DNA of 64,000 nucleotides from Nocardioides panzhihuensis (GTDB lineage Bacteria > Actinomycetota > Actinomycetes > Propionibacteriales > Nocardioidaceae). The DNA is taken from contig NZ_JACBZR010000001.1 in assembly GCF_013408335.1 (NCBI RefSeq), positions 3,100,001 through 3,164,000 of the forward strand, in the 5' to 3' direction. The translations under genes and the position numbers were made by a program. How positions within the stretch are numbered: the stretch's first letter is position 1; every line of letters starts with the position of its first letter. Positions 16,931 to 25,848 of this stretch are shown here, piece by piece. Below the pieces are notes generated by a model. It ran no database searches and was not told the DNA's origin. It saw only the letters and a list, made by a program, of their open reading frames with translations.

Positions 16931-18418
16931 TCAGCCGAGGGTGAACGGGTCGCGGGTCTCCCCGCTGAGCTCGATCCAGACGGCTTTGGTCTCGGTGAAG
17001 TCCTTGACGGCCTCCAGGCCGTTCTCGCGCCCGACGCCGCTGGCTCCCATGCCGCCGAAGGGGACGCTGGGTGCCACCGCGCGGTAGGCGTTGACCCAGA
17101 CCGTGCCGGCGCGCAGCCGGGCGGCGACCCGGTGGGCGCGGTGGACGTCGTTGGTCCAAACCGAGCCGGCCAGGCCGAAGTCGGTGCCGTTGGCAGCGGC
17201 GATCGCCTCGTCCTCGTCATGGAAGGTGGAGACGGCCAGGACCGGCCCGAAGATCTCCTCGGCGACCGCACGCATGTGCGGGGTGACGTCGGTGAGCACG
17301 GTCGGGCGTACGAAGTAGCCCCCGAGCTCGCCCGCGGGCTCGGCACCGTACGCGATGGTCGCACCCTCCTCACGCGCCGAGGCGAAGTGGGAGAGCACCT
17401 TCTCGTACTGAGGTGCGTTGGAGACCGGGCCCATCTCGGTGGCCGGGTCGCGCGGGTCACCGAGCTTGATCGTCGAGGCGCGGGCGACGACCTTGGCCAC
17501 CAGCTCCTCGGCGACGTCCTCGTGCACGAGCAGGCGCGAGCCGGCCAGGCAGGTCTGGCCGGTGGCCGCGAAGATGCCGGAGATGACACCGTTGGCGGCC
17601 GCGTCCAGGTCGGCGTCGGGGAAGACGACCTGTGCCGACTTGCCGCCGAGCTCGAGAGTGAAGCGGGTCATGTTGCTGATCGCGGCCTGACCGACCTTGA
17701 TGCCGGTGCCGGTGGATCCGGTGAAGGCGATCTTGTCGACGCCGGGGTGCGCGGCCAGTGCCGCCCCCGTCTCCGGTCCCCATCCGGTGACGACGTTGAT
17801 GACGCCCGGCGGGAACCCTGCTTCCTCGAAGAGCCGGGCGAAGGCCAGGGTCGAGACAGGGGTGTGGTCGCTGGGCTTGACCACGAACGTACAGCCTGCG
17901 GCCAGCCCGGCGGCGAGCTTCCAGGTGAGCAGCAGGAGCGGCGAGTTCCACGGCGTGATCGCGCCGACCACGCCGACCGGCTCGTGGGTGGTGTAGACGA
18001 GGTAGTTGGACTTACCGGTCGGGATCACCGTCCCCTCCAGCTTGTCGGCCATCCCGGCGAAGTAGCGGTAGTAGTCGGGCAGGCCACGCATCTGGCCCGA
18101 CATCTCACGCAGCAGCTTGCCGCCGTCGCGTACCTCGTAGTCGGCGAGCTGGTCGGCCTCACGTTCGATCACGTCGGCCAGGCGGTGGAGCAGGCGGCCA
18201 CGCTCGGTGGCGCTGAGCCGGCCCCACGGCCCGTTGAGCGCGTCGCGCGCCGCAGCGACCGCCCGGTCGACGTCCGTCGTGTCACCGTCGGGCACGACCG
18301 CCCACGGCTGACCGGTGTACGGGTCGATGCTCTCGTACGTCCGCCCCTTGCTCGCAGGCGTCTCGGTCCCGCCGATCAGCAGGCTGAACGCCGGCACGGT
18401 CTCGGTCTCGGTGGTCAT
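16931..18418 (-). CDS. NAD(P)-dependent aldehyde dehydrogenase
   Basis: A 495-residue aldehyde dehydrogenase. The general base Glu256 (LELGGKS) and nucleophile Cys290 (GQTCLAGS) are intact. The Rossmann segment FTGSTGTG is at 232-239, and PWNSP is at the substrate tunnel. It oxidises an aldehyde to the acid. In a meta-cleavage pathway this could be a ring-cleavage semialdehyde, or the aldehyde released by the HpaI-type aldolase. It lies in the operon between crotonase and thiolase with gaps of about 28 bp. Confidence 0.9.
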   Translation of the reverse strand: MTTETETVPAFSLLIGGTETPASKGRTYESIDPYTGQPWAVVPDGDTTDVDRAVAAARDALNGPWGRLSATERGRLLHRLADVIEREADQLADYEVRDGGKLLREMSGQMRGLPDYYRYFAGMADKLEGTVIPTGKSNYLVYTTHEPVGVVGAITPWNSPLLLLTWKLAAGLAAGCTFVVKPSDHTPVSTLAFARLFEEAGFPPGVINVVTGWGPETGAALAAHPGVDKIAFTGSTGTGIKVGQAAISNMTRFTLELGGKSAQVVFPDADLDAAANGVISGIFAATGQTCLAGSRLLVHEDVAEELVAKVVARASTIKLGDPRDPATEMGPVSNAPQYEKVLSHFASAREEGATIAYGAEPAGELGGYFVRPTVLTDVTPHMRAVAEEIFGPVLAVSTFHDEDEAIAAANGTDFGLAGSVWTNDVHRAHRVAARLRAGTVWVNAYRAVAPSVPFGGMGASGVGRENGLEAVKDFTETKAVWIELSGETRDPFTLG

Positions 18419-18446
18419 CAGAGGTCTCCTCGTCGAGCTCGGGTGG

Positions 18447-19229
18447 TCAGCGGAAGCGCGGCGGGCGCTTGTTGGTACGGGAGTCGCTGCGCCCGCTACC
18501 GGCGTTGCCGATCTGCGTGTAGGACAGGCCGTTGCGGAGCGCGGTGGCCGGCACCATCTCCAGCGACTCCCAGATCGCGCGTACGGTGCCCTGGATCCCT
18601 TCGGGGCGGCGGCCGGCGATCTCGCCGGCGAGCTGCTGGGCGCGGTCGCGCAGCTCGTCAGGCGGGACGACCTCGCTGACGATCCCGGCCCGCAGCGCGG
18701 TCGCCGCGGTCATCCGCTCGTCGCTGCCCAGCAGCGCCCACCGCAACACCTCACCGAGGTTCACGCCCCGGGCGAGCATGCCGATCGGCTCGAGCGAGGA
18801 GACGATGCCGGCGTTCGCGTGCGGGTCGAAGAAGGTCGCGTCCTCGGAGCAGATCACGATGTCGGACTGGTTGAGGAAGTACATCGCGCCGCCCGCCGCC
18901 ATGCCGTGCACGGCAGAGATGACCGGTTTCCACACCCGGTGGTGGCGGGGGCCCAGCGACATCCCCGGGTCCTCCTGGTTCCACGGGCTCAGGTGGGCCC
19001 ACCAGGCGCCCTCCTCCACGTCGATGCCGCTGCAGAAGGCCCGTTCGCCGTTCGCCTGCAGCACGGCGACCCGGATGTCGTCGTCGTCGCGGACCTCGGC
19101 CCACACCTGCGCGATCTCCTCGGTCATCGTCTGGTTGAAGCTGTTGAGCCGCTCGGGACGGTCGAGGGTGATCGTGGCGACGTGGTCGGTCACGTCGTAC
19201 TCGATGGTCTTGAAGCGAGGATCCGTCAT
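18447..19229 (-). CDS. Crotonase-family protein lacking both hydratase glutamates
   Basis: A 260-residue crotonase-fold protein. The oxyanion segment AFCSGIDV and the GMAAGG turn are present. The residue equal to the first hydratase Glu is Met (AGGAM), and the second Glu position falls in FFDPHAN. A hydratase mechanism is therefore unlikely; isomerase, hydrolase, or C-C bond-making or -breaking chemistry is more likely. Start at ATG 19227-19229, overlapping the end of the CoA-ligase gene upstream by 4 bp (ATGA). It could act directly on the aromatic CoA intermediates made in this operon (inference). Confidence 0.85.
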   Translation of the reverse strand: MTDPRFKTIEYDVTDHVATITLDRPERLNSFNQTMTEEIAQVWAEVRDDDDIRVAVLQANGERAFCSGIDVEEGAWWAHLSPWNQEDPGMSLGPRHHRVWKPVISAVHGMAAGGAMYFLNQSDIVICSEDATFFDPHANAGIVSSLEPIGMLARGVNLGEVLRWALLGSDERMTAATALRAGIVSEVVPPDELRDRAQQLAGEIAGRRPEGIQGTVRAIWESLEMVPATALRNGLSYTQIGNAGSGRSDSRTNKRPPRFR

Positions 19230-20833
19230 GACTTCTCCGATGTCTTCGGGTCGAGCCCCTCGGCAGCGAGGAAGCGCTGTCGCAGGTCCGACTTGACGAT
19301 CTTGCCGAGCGAGTTGCGGGCCAGCGTGTCGACCAGCTCGATCTGCTCGGGGAACTTGCGTACGTTGAGGGTCGTCGTGCGCAGGTGGGCCCGCACCGAC
19401 TCCAGCGTCGGGGGCGCGGCCGGGTCTTGCGGCACCACGACCGCGCACACCCGCTCCCCCGAGACCTCGTCCGGGAGCCCGATCACGACGACGTCGGCGA
19501 TGGCCGGGTCGCCGACGAGCACGGCCTCGACCTCCTGGGCCGAGATGTTCTCCATCTTGCGGATGATGACGTCCTTGAGCCGCCCGGTGACGCCGAGGCG
19601 GCCGTCGGCGTCGAGGTGGCCGAGGTCGCCGGTGCGGAAGAACCCGTCCTCGTCCAGCGCCCCGTCGTCGAGAGCAGGATCGACATAGCCGTGGAAAAGC
19701 TGCGGGCCGCGTACCCGGATCTCGCCGGTCTCGCCGACCCCGAGAACGTGGCCGTCGGGCCCGACGATGCGCACCTCGCCGCCACTGGACGGGATGCCCT
19801 CATAGACCGCGTGCTGCTCGGCGGTGTCGTGCGGGGTGCCCCAGGTGATGTAGGGGCACTCGGTCATCCCGTAGCCGGAGATGATGCCGACGCCGCCAAG
19901 GCGCTCGGCCGTCGCCGCGCTCAGCCCCGGCGGGCGACCGGAGCCGCCGCCGAGGGTCGCCCGGGAGTGCGGGAAGAGCGGCGCGACCCCGCGCTCGGCC
20001 GACAGCTGCAGGTAGGCGTTGGTGAAGGGCAGCCCCGAACCGATCAGGGTGGCCTCGTGCTCGATCAGCAGGTCGGCGCAGGCCACCGGGTCGAAGACCG
20101 CGCTCATGATCAGCGCGTGGCCCACCAGCAGCGCATCGAGCATGTGCGCGATGCCGCCGACGTGAGCGACGGGGACGAACTCCGCGAGCCGGTCGGCCTC
20201 GGTGAGCTCCAGGTTGACAACGAACGTACGCGCCGCGGCGATCAGCCCGGCGTCGCTGTGCTTGACGCCCTTCGGCGCGGCGGTCGACCCGGAGGTGTAG
20301 AAGATCCAGCCGACCGCGTCGGGGTCGGTACGCGGCTCGGGGATGCTCCCGGGGTCGCCGACCGGCCAGTCGCCGTCGTCGACGACGAGCACGTCGAGGC
20401 TGTCGACACGGTCCTGCACCTGCTTGGCCATGGCGGCGTGGTCGAAGCCGCGGTAGCTGCTCGGCACGATCAGCAGCCGGGCGCCCACCTGACGGGTGAT
20501 GAACTCGACCTCGGTCGCGCGCAGCATCGGGATGATCGGGTTCTGCACCGCCCCGATCCGAGTGAGTGCGACCGAGAGCGCCATCGACTCCACGCTGGTC
20601 GGGAGCTGCCAGGAGACGACGTCGCCGTGGCGTATGCCCCGCTCGATCAGGCCCGCCGCGACCTCCGCGGCCAGGTCTCGGAACGCCGCGAAGGTCACGT
20701 GTCGGCCATGCTCGTCGACGGCGAACTCGGCGTCGGGGGTGAGCTCGGCCCGGTCCTGGGTGAGCTGCCAGATGGTCGTGCTGGAGAGGCCCGCCGGGCT
20801 CTCGGACAGCGCCTTGGTGAGGTTGTCGGACAT
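19226..20833 (-). CDS. Acyl-CoA synthetase (AMP-forming)
   Basis: A 535-residue ANL-superfamily CoA ligase. The P-loop FYTSGSTAAPKG, the YGMTE motif, FRTGDLGHLD and the C-terminal lysine segment NSLGKIVKS are present. The variant hinge is GRLKDVIIRKMENIS, typical of aliphatic or aromatic CoA ligases. It activates a carboxylic acid with ATP and CoA. A second synthetase lies directly upstream (2-bp gap), so the two probably activate different acids, for example the original aryl acid and an aliphatic product. ATG at 20831-20833; an apparent longer reading frame through the upstream gene is not real. Confidence 0.9.
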   Translation of the reverse strand: MSDNLTKALSESPAGLSSTTIWQLTQDRAELTPDAEFAVDEHGRHVTFAAFRDLAAEVAAGLIERGIRHGDVVSWQLPTSVESMALSVALTRIGAVQNPIIPMLRATEVEFITRQVGARLLIVPSSYRGFDHAAMAKQVQDRVDSLDVLVVDDGDWPVGDPGSIPEPRTDPDAVGWIFYTSGSTAAPKGVKHSDAGLIAAARTFVVNLELTEADRLAEFVPVAHVGGIAHMLDALLVGHALIMSAVFDPVACADLLIEHEATLIGSGLPFTNAYLQLSAERGVAPLFPHSRATLGGGSGRPPGLSAATAERLGGVGIISGYGMTECPYITWGTPHDTAEQHAVYEGIPSSGGEVRIVGPDGHVLGVGETGEIRVRGPQLFHGYVDPALDDGALDEDGFFRTGDLGHLDADGRLGVTGRLKDVIIRKMENISAQEVEAVLVGDPAIADVVVIGLPDEVSGERVCAVVVPQDPAAPPTLESVRAHLRTTTLNVRKFPEQIELVDTLARNSLGKIVKSDLRQRFLAAEGLDPKTSEKS

Positions 20834-20835
20834 GG

Positions 20836-22389
20836 TCACCGTCCCACCGCGCTGAGCTCGGCGGCGATCTCGCGCTTGAGGATCTTGCCTGCCGGGCCGA
20901 GCGGGAGCTCGGTGCGGAACTCGAAGCGCCGCGGCTGCTTGTAGCCGGCCAGCTTCTCGCGGCACAGCGTCTGGATCTCGGTGCCGAGCTCCTCGGTGTC
21001 GATCTCGCCGCGCGGCACCATGACCGCGACCGGGGTCTCGCCCCACTCCGGGTCCTGGACGCCGACGACCGCGACCAGGTCGATGGCCGGGTGCTGGCCG
21101 ATGACCCGCTCGATCTCGCCGGGGTAGACGTTGAAGCCGCCGGAGATGATCATGTCGGTCTTGCGTCCGGTGACGTGCACGTAGCGCTCCTCGTCGAGGA
21201 AGCCGAGGTCGCCCGACCACAGGCCCTCGGGCCGGAAGGTCCTCGCAGTGGCCTCGGGCAGGTTCCAGTAGCCGACCGCGGAGGCGTCGCTGACGATGAC
21301 GATCTCGCCGATCTCCCCGGTGGGCAGGTCGTTGCCGTCCTCGTCGACGATTCGGATCGAGCACATCGGCGTCTCCTGGCCGCACGAGGTCAGGATCGAC
21401 GTCTTTCCGGCGACCATGTCGTGGTGGTCCTGCGGGGTGAGGATCGTCGCCTGCCCCCCGCACTCGGTCAGGCCGTAGCGCTGCTGCATCTCGCAACCGA
21501 GCAGCCGCATCGCCTTCTCGGCCAGCCCCGGCGGCACCGGCGCCGATCCGTAGCTGATCCGGCGCAGGCTGGACATGTCCTGCTCTGGCCCCTCCTCCAG
21601 GATGCGGAGGGTGCGTTGGAGCATCGTCGGAATGAAGGTCGTGAAGGTGATCCGACTGCGCTCGATCTCGTCGATGACGGCCTGCGGGTCGAATCGGTGG
21701 TGGATCACCATCGTCTGCCCCAGATAGGTCCATGACAGCGTGCGCACCATGCCGCCGGCGGTGAAGAACGGCGTGGTCGCGAGGTAGATGTCGGACCGGT
21801 TCGCCTCGGTGACGATCGTGGTGTCGACGACTTGGGCGAGCATGTTCTTGTGGGTGTTGACCACGCCCTTGGGGCGCCCGGTCGTGCCGCTGGTGTAGAG
21901 GATGAACTGCGGGTCCTCGGGCACCAGCTCGGCAGGGGTCGGGTCCGTCGTGGGCGCCCCGGCCAGCGCCGACTCGTAATCGGTGCCGACCTCGCTGCCG
22001 CCGATCTGGACGACCGCGTCGAGCGACTTCAGCTCCGCGCCGAACCGCTCCACCTGATCGCTGTGGATCACCGCGGCCCGCGCGCCGGAGTCGTCGCGGG
22101 CGTAGGCCAACTCGTCGGCCGCCAGCCGGATGTTGACCGGCACCGCGATGAACCCGGCCTTCGCGAGCGCGAAGACGATCTCGGGCCACTCGACGGTGTT
22201 GCGGGCGATCACCAGGACCCGGTCGCCCTGGCCGAGGCCGGCCCCGGCCAGGTGGTTGGCCAAGCGCCGGGCGCGCTCATCGACATCGGCCCACGTCAGC
22301 GTGCGACCGTCCACGACGATCGCATCCTTGTCCGGGACGCGGCGGGCATTGTTGGTCGAGATCTGACCGATCAGCACGGGCTGCCTCAC
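20836..22389 (-). CDS. Acyl-CoA synthetase (AMP-forming), candidate aryl-acid CoA ligase
   Basis: A 517-residue ANL-family ligase with P-loop LYTSGTTGRPKG, RYGLTECGG, hinge GRKTDMIISGGFNVYP and catalytic Lys in GPAGKILKRE. It starts with GTG at 22389. It lies 30 bp downstream of the Rieske beta gene, the place of an IpfF-like ligase in an aryl-CoA dioxygenase system. I infer that it makes the aryl-acyl-CoA that the oxygenase hydroxylates. The substrate cannot be read from sequence. Confidence 0.9.
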   Translation of the reverse strand: MRQPVLIGQISTNNARRVPDKDAIVVDGRTLTWADVDERARRLANHLAGAGLGQGDRVLVIARNTVEWPEIVFALAKAGFIAVPVNIRLAADELAYARDDSGARAAVIHSDQVERFGAELKSLDAVVQIGGSEVGTDYESALAGAPTTDPTPAELVPEDPQFILYTSGTTGRPKGVVNTHKNMLAQVVDTTIVTEANRSDIYLATTPFFTAGGMVRTLSWTYLGQTMVIHHRFDPQAVIDEIERSRITFTTFIPTMLQRTLRILEEGPEQDMSSLRRISYGSAPVPPGLAEKAMRLLGCEMQQRYGLTECGGQATILTPQDHHDMVAGKTSILTSCGQETPMCSIRIVDEDGNDLPTGEIGEIVIVSDASAVGYWNLPEATARTFRPEGLWSGDLGFLDEERYVHVTGRKTDMIISGGFNVYPGEIERVIGQHPAIDLVAVVGVQDPEWGETPVAVMVPRGEIDTEELGTEIQTLCREKLAGYKQPRRFEFRTELPLGPAGKILKREIAAELSAVGR

Positions 22390-22419
22390 ATTCTGGTTCG
22401 TTTGGGGTTGGCCGGCTGG

Positions 22420-22953
22420 TCAGATCAGGAAGGCCAGGGTGTTGACGGGACCACCGGCGCTGACCAGGTGGACCGTCTTGTTGACCAGGCGCAGGCCCTC
22501 CGGCGTACGCCTGACCTTGTGGACGACCCGACCGGCCCAGACCCGCTGCTCGTAGCGGTATTCGAAGAGGGCGAAGTTGGAGGCGACGGTGACGGTGGAC
22601 TCGTCGGCGTCGAGGACCTCCATGTTGCTGAGCAGCCGGCGCATCACCGAGGGCGGCGTCTGGGAGTGCCGGTTGCCGGTGTTGAGTTGGGCGACGCGGC
22701 TCTTGATCCGGTTGCGGTTGTCGTAGATGTAGGAGAGCTTCATCTTCGGGTCGTCGTCGGGGTGCATCGGCACCCAATAGAGGGCGTCGTCCTCCCAGAG
22801 CTCCTCCCACTCCGAGTAGCGGCCCTCGTCGGCGAGCCGGGCCTCATAGAAGAGGTATGCGGCGACGTCGGCATCGGGTGCCGGCAGCGGCCCGGGGGCG
22901 GCCACCTGATTCCGCGGGTAGGCGGGCTGGTCCTGAGCTGCGATCATCGTCAT
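22420..22953 (-). CDS. Ring-hydroxylating dioxygenase beta (small) subunit
   Basis: A 177-residue protein with the NTF2-like cone fold of Rieske oxygenase small subunits. Visible hallmarks are the early segment YEARLADEGRYSEWEELW, DALYWVP, the MRRLLSN segment, and the late VVHKVRRTPEGLRLVNKTV. It is structural, supporting an alpha3beta3 assembly. ATG at 22951-22953 overlaps the alpha-subunit stop (ATGA). An alpha/beta arrangement is usual for aromatic dioxygenases, and unusual for the KshA-type monooxygenases that lack a beta subunit. Confidence 0.9.
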   Translation of the reverse strand: MTMIAAQDQPAYPRNQVAAPGPLPAPDADVAAYLFYEARLADEGRYSEWEELWEDDALYWVPMHPDDDPKMKLSYIYDNRNRIKSRVAQLNTGNRHSQTPPSVMRRLLSNMEVLDADESTVTVASNFALFEYRYEQRVWAGRVVHKVRRTPEGLRLVNKTVHLVSAGGPVNTLAFLI

Positions 22954-24251
22954 GACGCGGGGATCTCCTGTCCTACGACGCTGGCCCACTGGCGGTAGAA
23001 GCCGCGCTGCGGGGTCTCGGCGCTCTTGTCGCTGTTGACGATCCCGGTCTCGTCGGTGACGTCGGTCTCGAGGCCTCGGGAGAGCTCGAGCCACTCCGGG
23101 TTGCGAGCTGCCAGGCCCGCCTGGTTGCGCATGCCGATCTCGCCGTCGTCGGCGATGAGGAAGCCGGCCGGGCCCATCGCGCCCTCGGATCGGCGCATGG
23201 TGCGCTGGTTGAGCTTCTCCTGGCCCGGGATGACGACGGCGGCGGTGTAGGCGATCGTCTCGTCGGTGGCGATCGGCTCGACGTACATGACGTTCATCTC
23301 GGCGAGGAACAGGTTGGGCCAGATCAGGGTGTGCGCGGGGCCGACGACGAGAGCATCGTGAGTCTTCTCTGGACCGTGGGCCGCCTCCAGCGCCTCGACG
23401 TACTCGGGGAGCTTGGCGCGCGGGATCCGGCCGTACCAGACGAACTCCTCGTCGAGCTTGCGGTACTCCGCGGAGTAGTCGATCTCGGAGTGGCCGCCGC
23501 CGAGGTCACGGACGACCGTCTTGACCTTCGCCGGGACGTGGGAGACCTTCGCGGGGCGGATCGCGTCGTAGACCGAGGCGTGGGTGAAGAGCGCGTGGTA
23601 GCCGTCGACGTTGTTCTCCACGACCATCTTCCAGTTGGCGTGGTGGTGGTGCTTCATCCAGCCCCGGCTGAGGTCGATCTTGCCGGTGGGCGAGAGGTCG
23701 AGAACCCGGTCGATCGCGCCCATCGCGGCACCCAGGTGCTCCTTGAGCGAGATGCCCTCGGGAGCGAGCGACGCGAATACGAAGCCGCCGTAGCTGTCGA
23801 CCCGGGGGGCCTCGGCCATGCCGAGCTGCTCGCGCACCTTGGCGAACTCCTCGCCGTAGCCGCCGCGCATCGGCACCGCCATCAGGGAGCCGTCGTTGCT
23901 GAAGGTCCAGCCGTGGTAGGGGCAGCGGAAGGAGGTCGCGTTGCCCGACTCGGCGTTGCACAGCCGGTTGGCCCGGTGGCTGCAGCGGTTGAGCAGCACC
24001 CGGATCACGCCGTCCTTGCCGTGCGAGACGACCACCGGGTCGCGGCCGATCCGGCGAGTCAGGTAGTCGCCCTCCTCCGCCACCTCGCTCTCGTGGGCGA
24101 CGTAGACCCACCCGGTGCGGAAGATCGTCTCCATCTCCCGGTGAAAGATCTCCGGGGAGGTGTAGACCGACCCGTGCACACGATGGTTCTTGACGATCGT
24201 CGAGACGTCGAACGCCCCGGTGGTCGGGACCTCTGGGTCCGTTGTGGTCAT
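22950..24251 (-). CDS. Rieske aromatic ring-hydroxylating dioxygenase alpha subunit
   Basis: A 433-residue catalytic subunit. The Rieske cluster ligands are Cys90, His92, Cys110 and His113 (CSH and CPYHGW). The mononuclear iron site has His219 and His224, with bridging Asp216 (VDGYHALFTH). The third ligand is likely an Asp in the C-terminal FLIADDGE segment. It inserts O2 as a cis-diol in an aromatic ring. Neighbours are CoA ligases on one side and DUF35 plus thiolase-fold aldolase on the other. This suggests an aryl-acyl-CoA substrate, as in ibuprofen-CoA dioxygenation. No ferredoxin or reductase is adjacent; FprB (5873) or the ferredoxin at 33891 could supply electrons. Confidence 0.93.
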   Translation of the reverse strand: MTTTDPEVPTTGAFDVSTIVKNHRVHGSVYTSPEIFHREMETIFRTGWVYVAHESEVAEEGDYLTRRIGRDPVVVSHGKDGVIRVLLNRCSHRANRLCNAESGNATSFRCPYHGWTFSNDGSLMAVPMRGGYGEEFAKVREQLGMAEAPRVDSYGGFVFASLAPEGISLKEHLGAAMGAIDRVLDLSPTGKIDLSRGWMKHHHHANWKMVVENNVDGYHALFTHASVYDAIRPAKVSHVPAKVKTVVRDLGGGHSEIDYSAEYRKLDEEFVWYGRIPRAKLPEYVEALEAAHGPEKTHDALVVGPAHTLIWPNLFLAEMNVMYVEPIATDETIAYTAAVVIPGQEKLNQRTMRRSEGAMGPAGFLIADDGEIGMRNQAGLAARNPEWLELSRGLETDVTDETGIVNSDKSAETPQRGFYRQWASVVGQEIPAS

Positions 24252-24694
24252 GGGGTGACCTCCGATGTGGATGGGGTGGTGAGTGCTGCTGCTGGGATGG
24301 AGACCCCACCCAGCTCGCGGAAGACGACGGCGACCGGGTCGCCGATGCGTGGGAGACCCGGCGGTGCGGTGCGGGTCGTCATGATCAGCCGGTGTCCGCT
24401 GGAGAGCTCGACGTCGAGCACCGGGTAGGGCTCCTCGGCGACCACCAGCCCCGGCTCGCGGCGGTGGACGCGGGTCGCGGAGTGGACCGTCCCGGCCGGC
24501 TCGACCGGGCGCCAGGCGATCTCGTCGGCACCGCAGCCGTCACAGACCTGCTGGTCGAGGTCGAGCGGCGTGCCGCACTCGCCGCAGAACGGCAGGGCGA
24601 GTACGCCGTGGGCGGCCGCCTCGTACAGCGGGGCGAGCAGGTCGCCCTCGACCTGCGGGGCGAGGGTTTCGCTCAGGAGCCAGTCGGTCGTCAT
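24248..24694 (-). CDS. DUF35 OB-fold protein with zinc ribbon, partner of the aldolase-like thiolase
   Basis: A 148-residue protein. The rubredoxin-like zinc ribbon has Cys37, Cys40, Cys51 and Cys54, and a C-terminal OB-fold follows. DUF35 proteins bind thiolase-fold enzymes; in steroid degradation they form the Ltp2 retro-aldolase complex. In the ibuprofen system an ipfE-like DUF35 partner is needed with the SCPx thiolase for side-chain removal. It is coupled by ATGA overlaps to the aldolase upstream and to the oxygenase alpha downstream. Confidence 0.9.
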   Translation of the reverse strand: MTTDWLLSETLAPQVEGDLLAPLYEAAAHGVLALPFCGECGTPLDLDQQVCDGCGADEIAWRPVEPAGTVHSATRVHRREPGLVVAEEPYPVLDVELSSGHRLIMTTRTAPPGLPRIGDPVAVVFRELGGVSIPAAALTTPSTSEVTP

Positions 24695-25848
24695 GCCGCA
24701 CGTTCCAGGATGAGGGCCGCGTGATGGTCGATGCGACCGCCGATGCCGCCGACCAGGGCGGTGGCGGCGCCGTCGACCTGGCGCTCTCCGCCCTCGCCGC
24801 GGAGCTGGACCAGCGCCTCGGCCAGCGGAGTCATGCCCTGGAGGTAGAAGCCGGAGAGCTGGCCGCCGCCGGTGTTGGTCGGCAGCGCTCCCCCGCGACT
24901 GGTCTCGCCGGACGCGACGAACTTGCCGGCGGGCACGCCTCCGGTGAGCGCGTACTCCTCCAGCAGCATCAGGGTGACCACGGAGAACGGGTCGTAGAGC
25001 TCAGCGACGTCGAGGTCGCCGCGAGTCATCCGGGCGGCGTCGAGCGCATCGTCGACCGCCCGGCGACCGCCGCCGAACCAGGACTCTCGGCCCGCTCGGC
25101 GGTGGCGTACGGGGTGCGCGCGGCCGGTGCCGCGTACGTTCACCCGGATCGGGTTGCCGAGGCCGGGGTCGCCGGTGACCACGACAGCGACCGCGCCGTT
25201 GACCGGGCGGGCGCAGTCGAGCCGGCGCAGCGGCTCGGCGATCATCGGCGCGGCGAGGTAGCCCTCGGCGTCGAGCGGCTTGCGCACCACGGCCGCGGGA
25301 TTGCCGAGCGCCCAGGCGCGGGTGGTCACCGCGACGGCACACAGGTCCTCGGGAGTGCCGCCGCTGACGTGCATCCAGCGCTGGGCGAGCAGGGCGTAGG
25401 TCGGCACCGAGCCGAGCACGCCGGAGGCACGTTCCAGGCCGCGTACGCCGGACTGGCCGCCGCTGTGGGCGTAGGTCGAGCCGGCGCCCTTGCCCTGCAC
25501 CAGCGGCGCGTCGGCGAAGACGCAGACGACGGTGCTCGCCGCCCCGGTCGCGATGGCCAGGGCGGCGCGCTGGATCATCGCGATGGTCGTGGCGCCCTTG
25601 ATCTCGACGTGCTCGAGCAGGCGCAGGTCGCCGAAGCCGCCCTGGGCGGCGAAGGTGACGCCGAGCCGGTCGGGGCGCACGCCCTGGGAGGTGCCGACCA
25701 GCAGCCCGTCGACGTCGGCGCGGGTCAGCCCGGCGTCGGCGAGCGCCAGGCCGACGGCCTCGCGGGCGAGCCCCTGCGGCGTACGCCCGGGGGTCAGCGA
25801 CATCTCGGTCATGCCGAGCCCGACCAGGGCCACATCGGCGGAGGTCAC
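24691..25848 (-). CDS. Thiolase-fold SCPx/Ltp2-type C-C lyase (aldolase/deacylase)
   Basis: A 385-residue thiolase-superfamily protein without the thiolase Cys; the region reads VEIKGATTIA. It has Tyr285 (LYDPFS) and Tyr335 (SGFYLQG), 50 residues apart. This is the same spacing as the catalytic Tyr294/Tyr344 I recall for steroid retro-aldolase Ltp2. The context with DUF35 and Rieske subunits equals the IpfD position in ibuprofen degradation, where it removes the acyl-CoA side chain to give a catechol. I therefore infer cleavage of the dihydrodiol acyl-CoA to catechol plus a short acyl-CoA. It overlaps its neighbours by ATGA junctions on both sides. Confidence 0.88.
   Translation of the reverse strand: MTSADVALVGLGMTEMSLTPGRTPQGLAREAVGLALADAGLTRADVDGLLVGTSQGVRPDRLGVTFAAQGGFGDLRLLEHVEIKGATTIAMIQRAALAIATGAASTVVCVFADAPLVQGKGAGSTYAHSGGQSGVRGLERASGVLGSVPTYALLAQRWMHVSGGTPEDLCAVAVTTRAWALGNPAAVVRKPLDAEGYLAAPMIAEPLRRLDCARPVNGAVAVVVTGDPGLGNPIRVNVRGTGRAHPVRHRRAGRESWFGGGRRAVDDALDAARMTRGDLDVAELYDPFSVVTLMLLEEYALTGGVPAGKFVASGETSRGGALPTNTGGGQLSGFYLQGMTPLAEALVQLRGEGGERQVDGAATALVGGIGGRIDHHAALILERAA

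Noticed and set aside
15699..17159. Longer thiolase N-terminus
   Set aside because: The extra 85 residues overlap the aldehyde dehydrogenase gene and lack thiolase similarity.
19226..22189. A 987-codon frame covering both CoA ligases
   Set aside because: The N-terminal part is out-of-frame translation of the upstream ligase; two normal ligases with their own starts explain the region.
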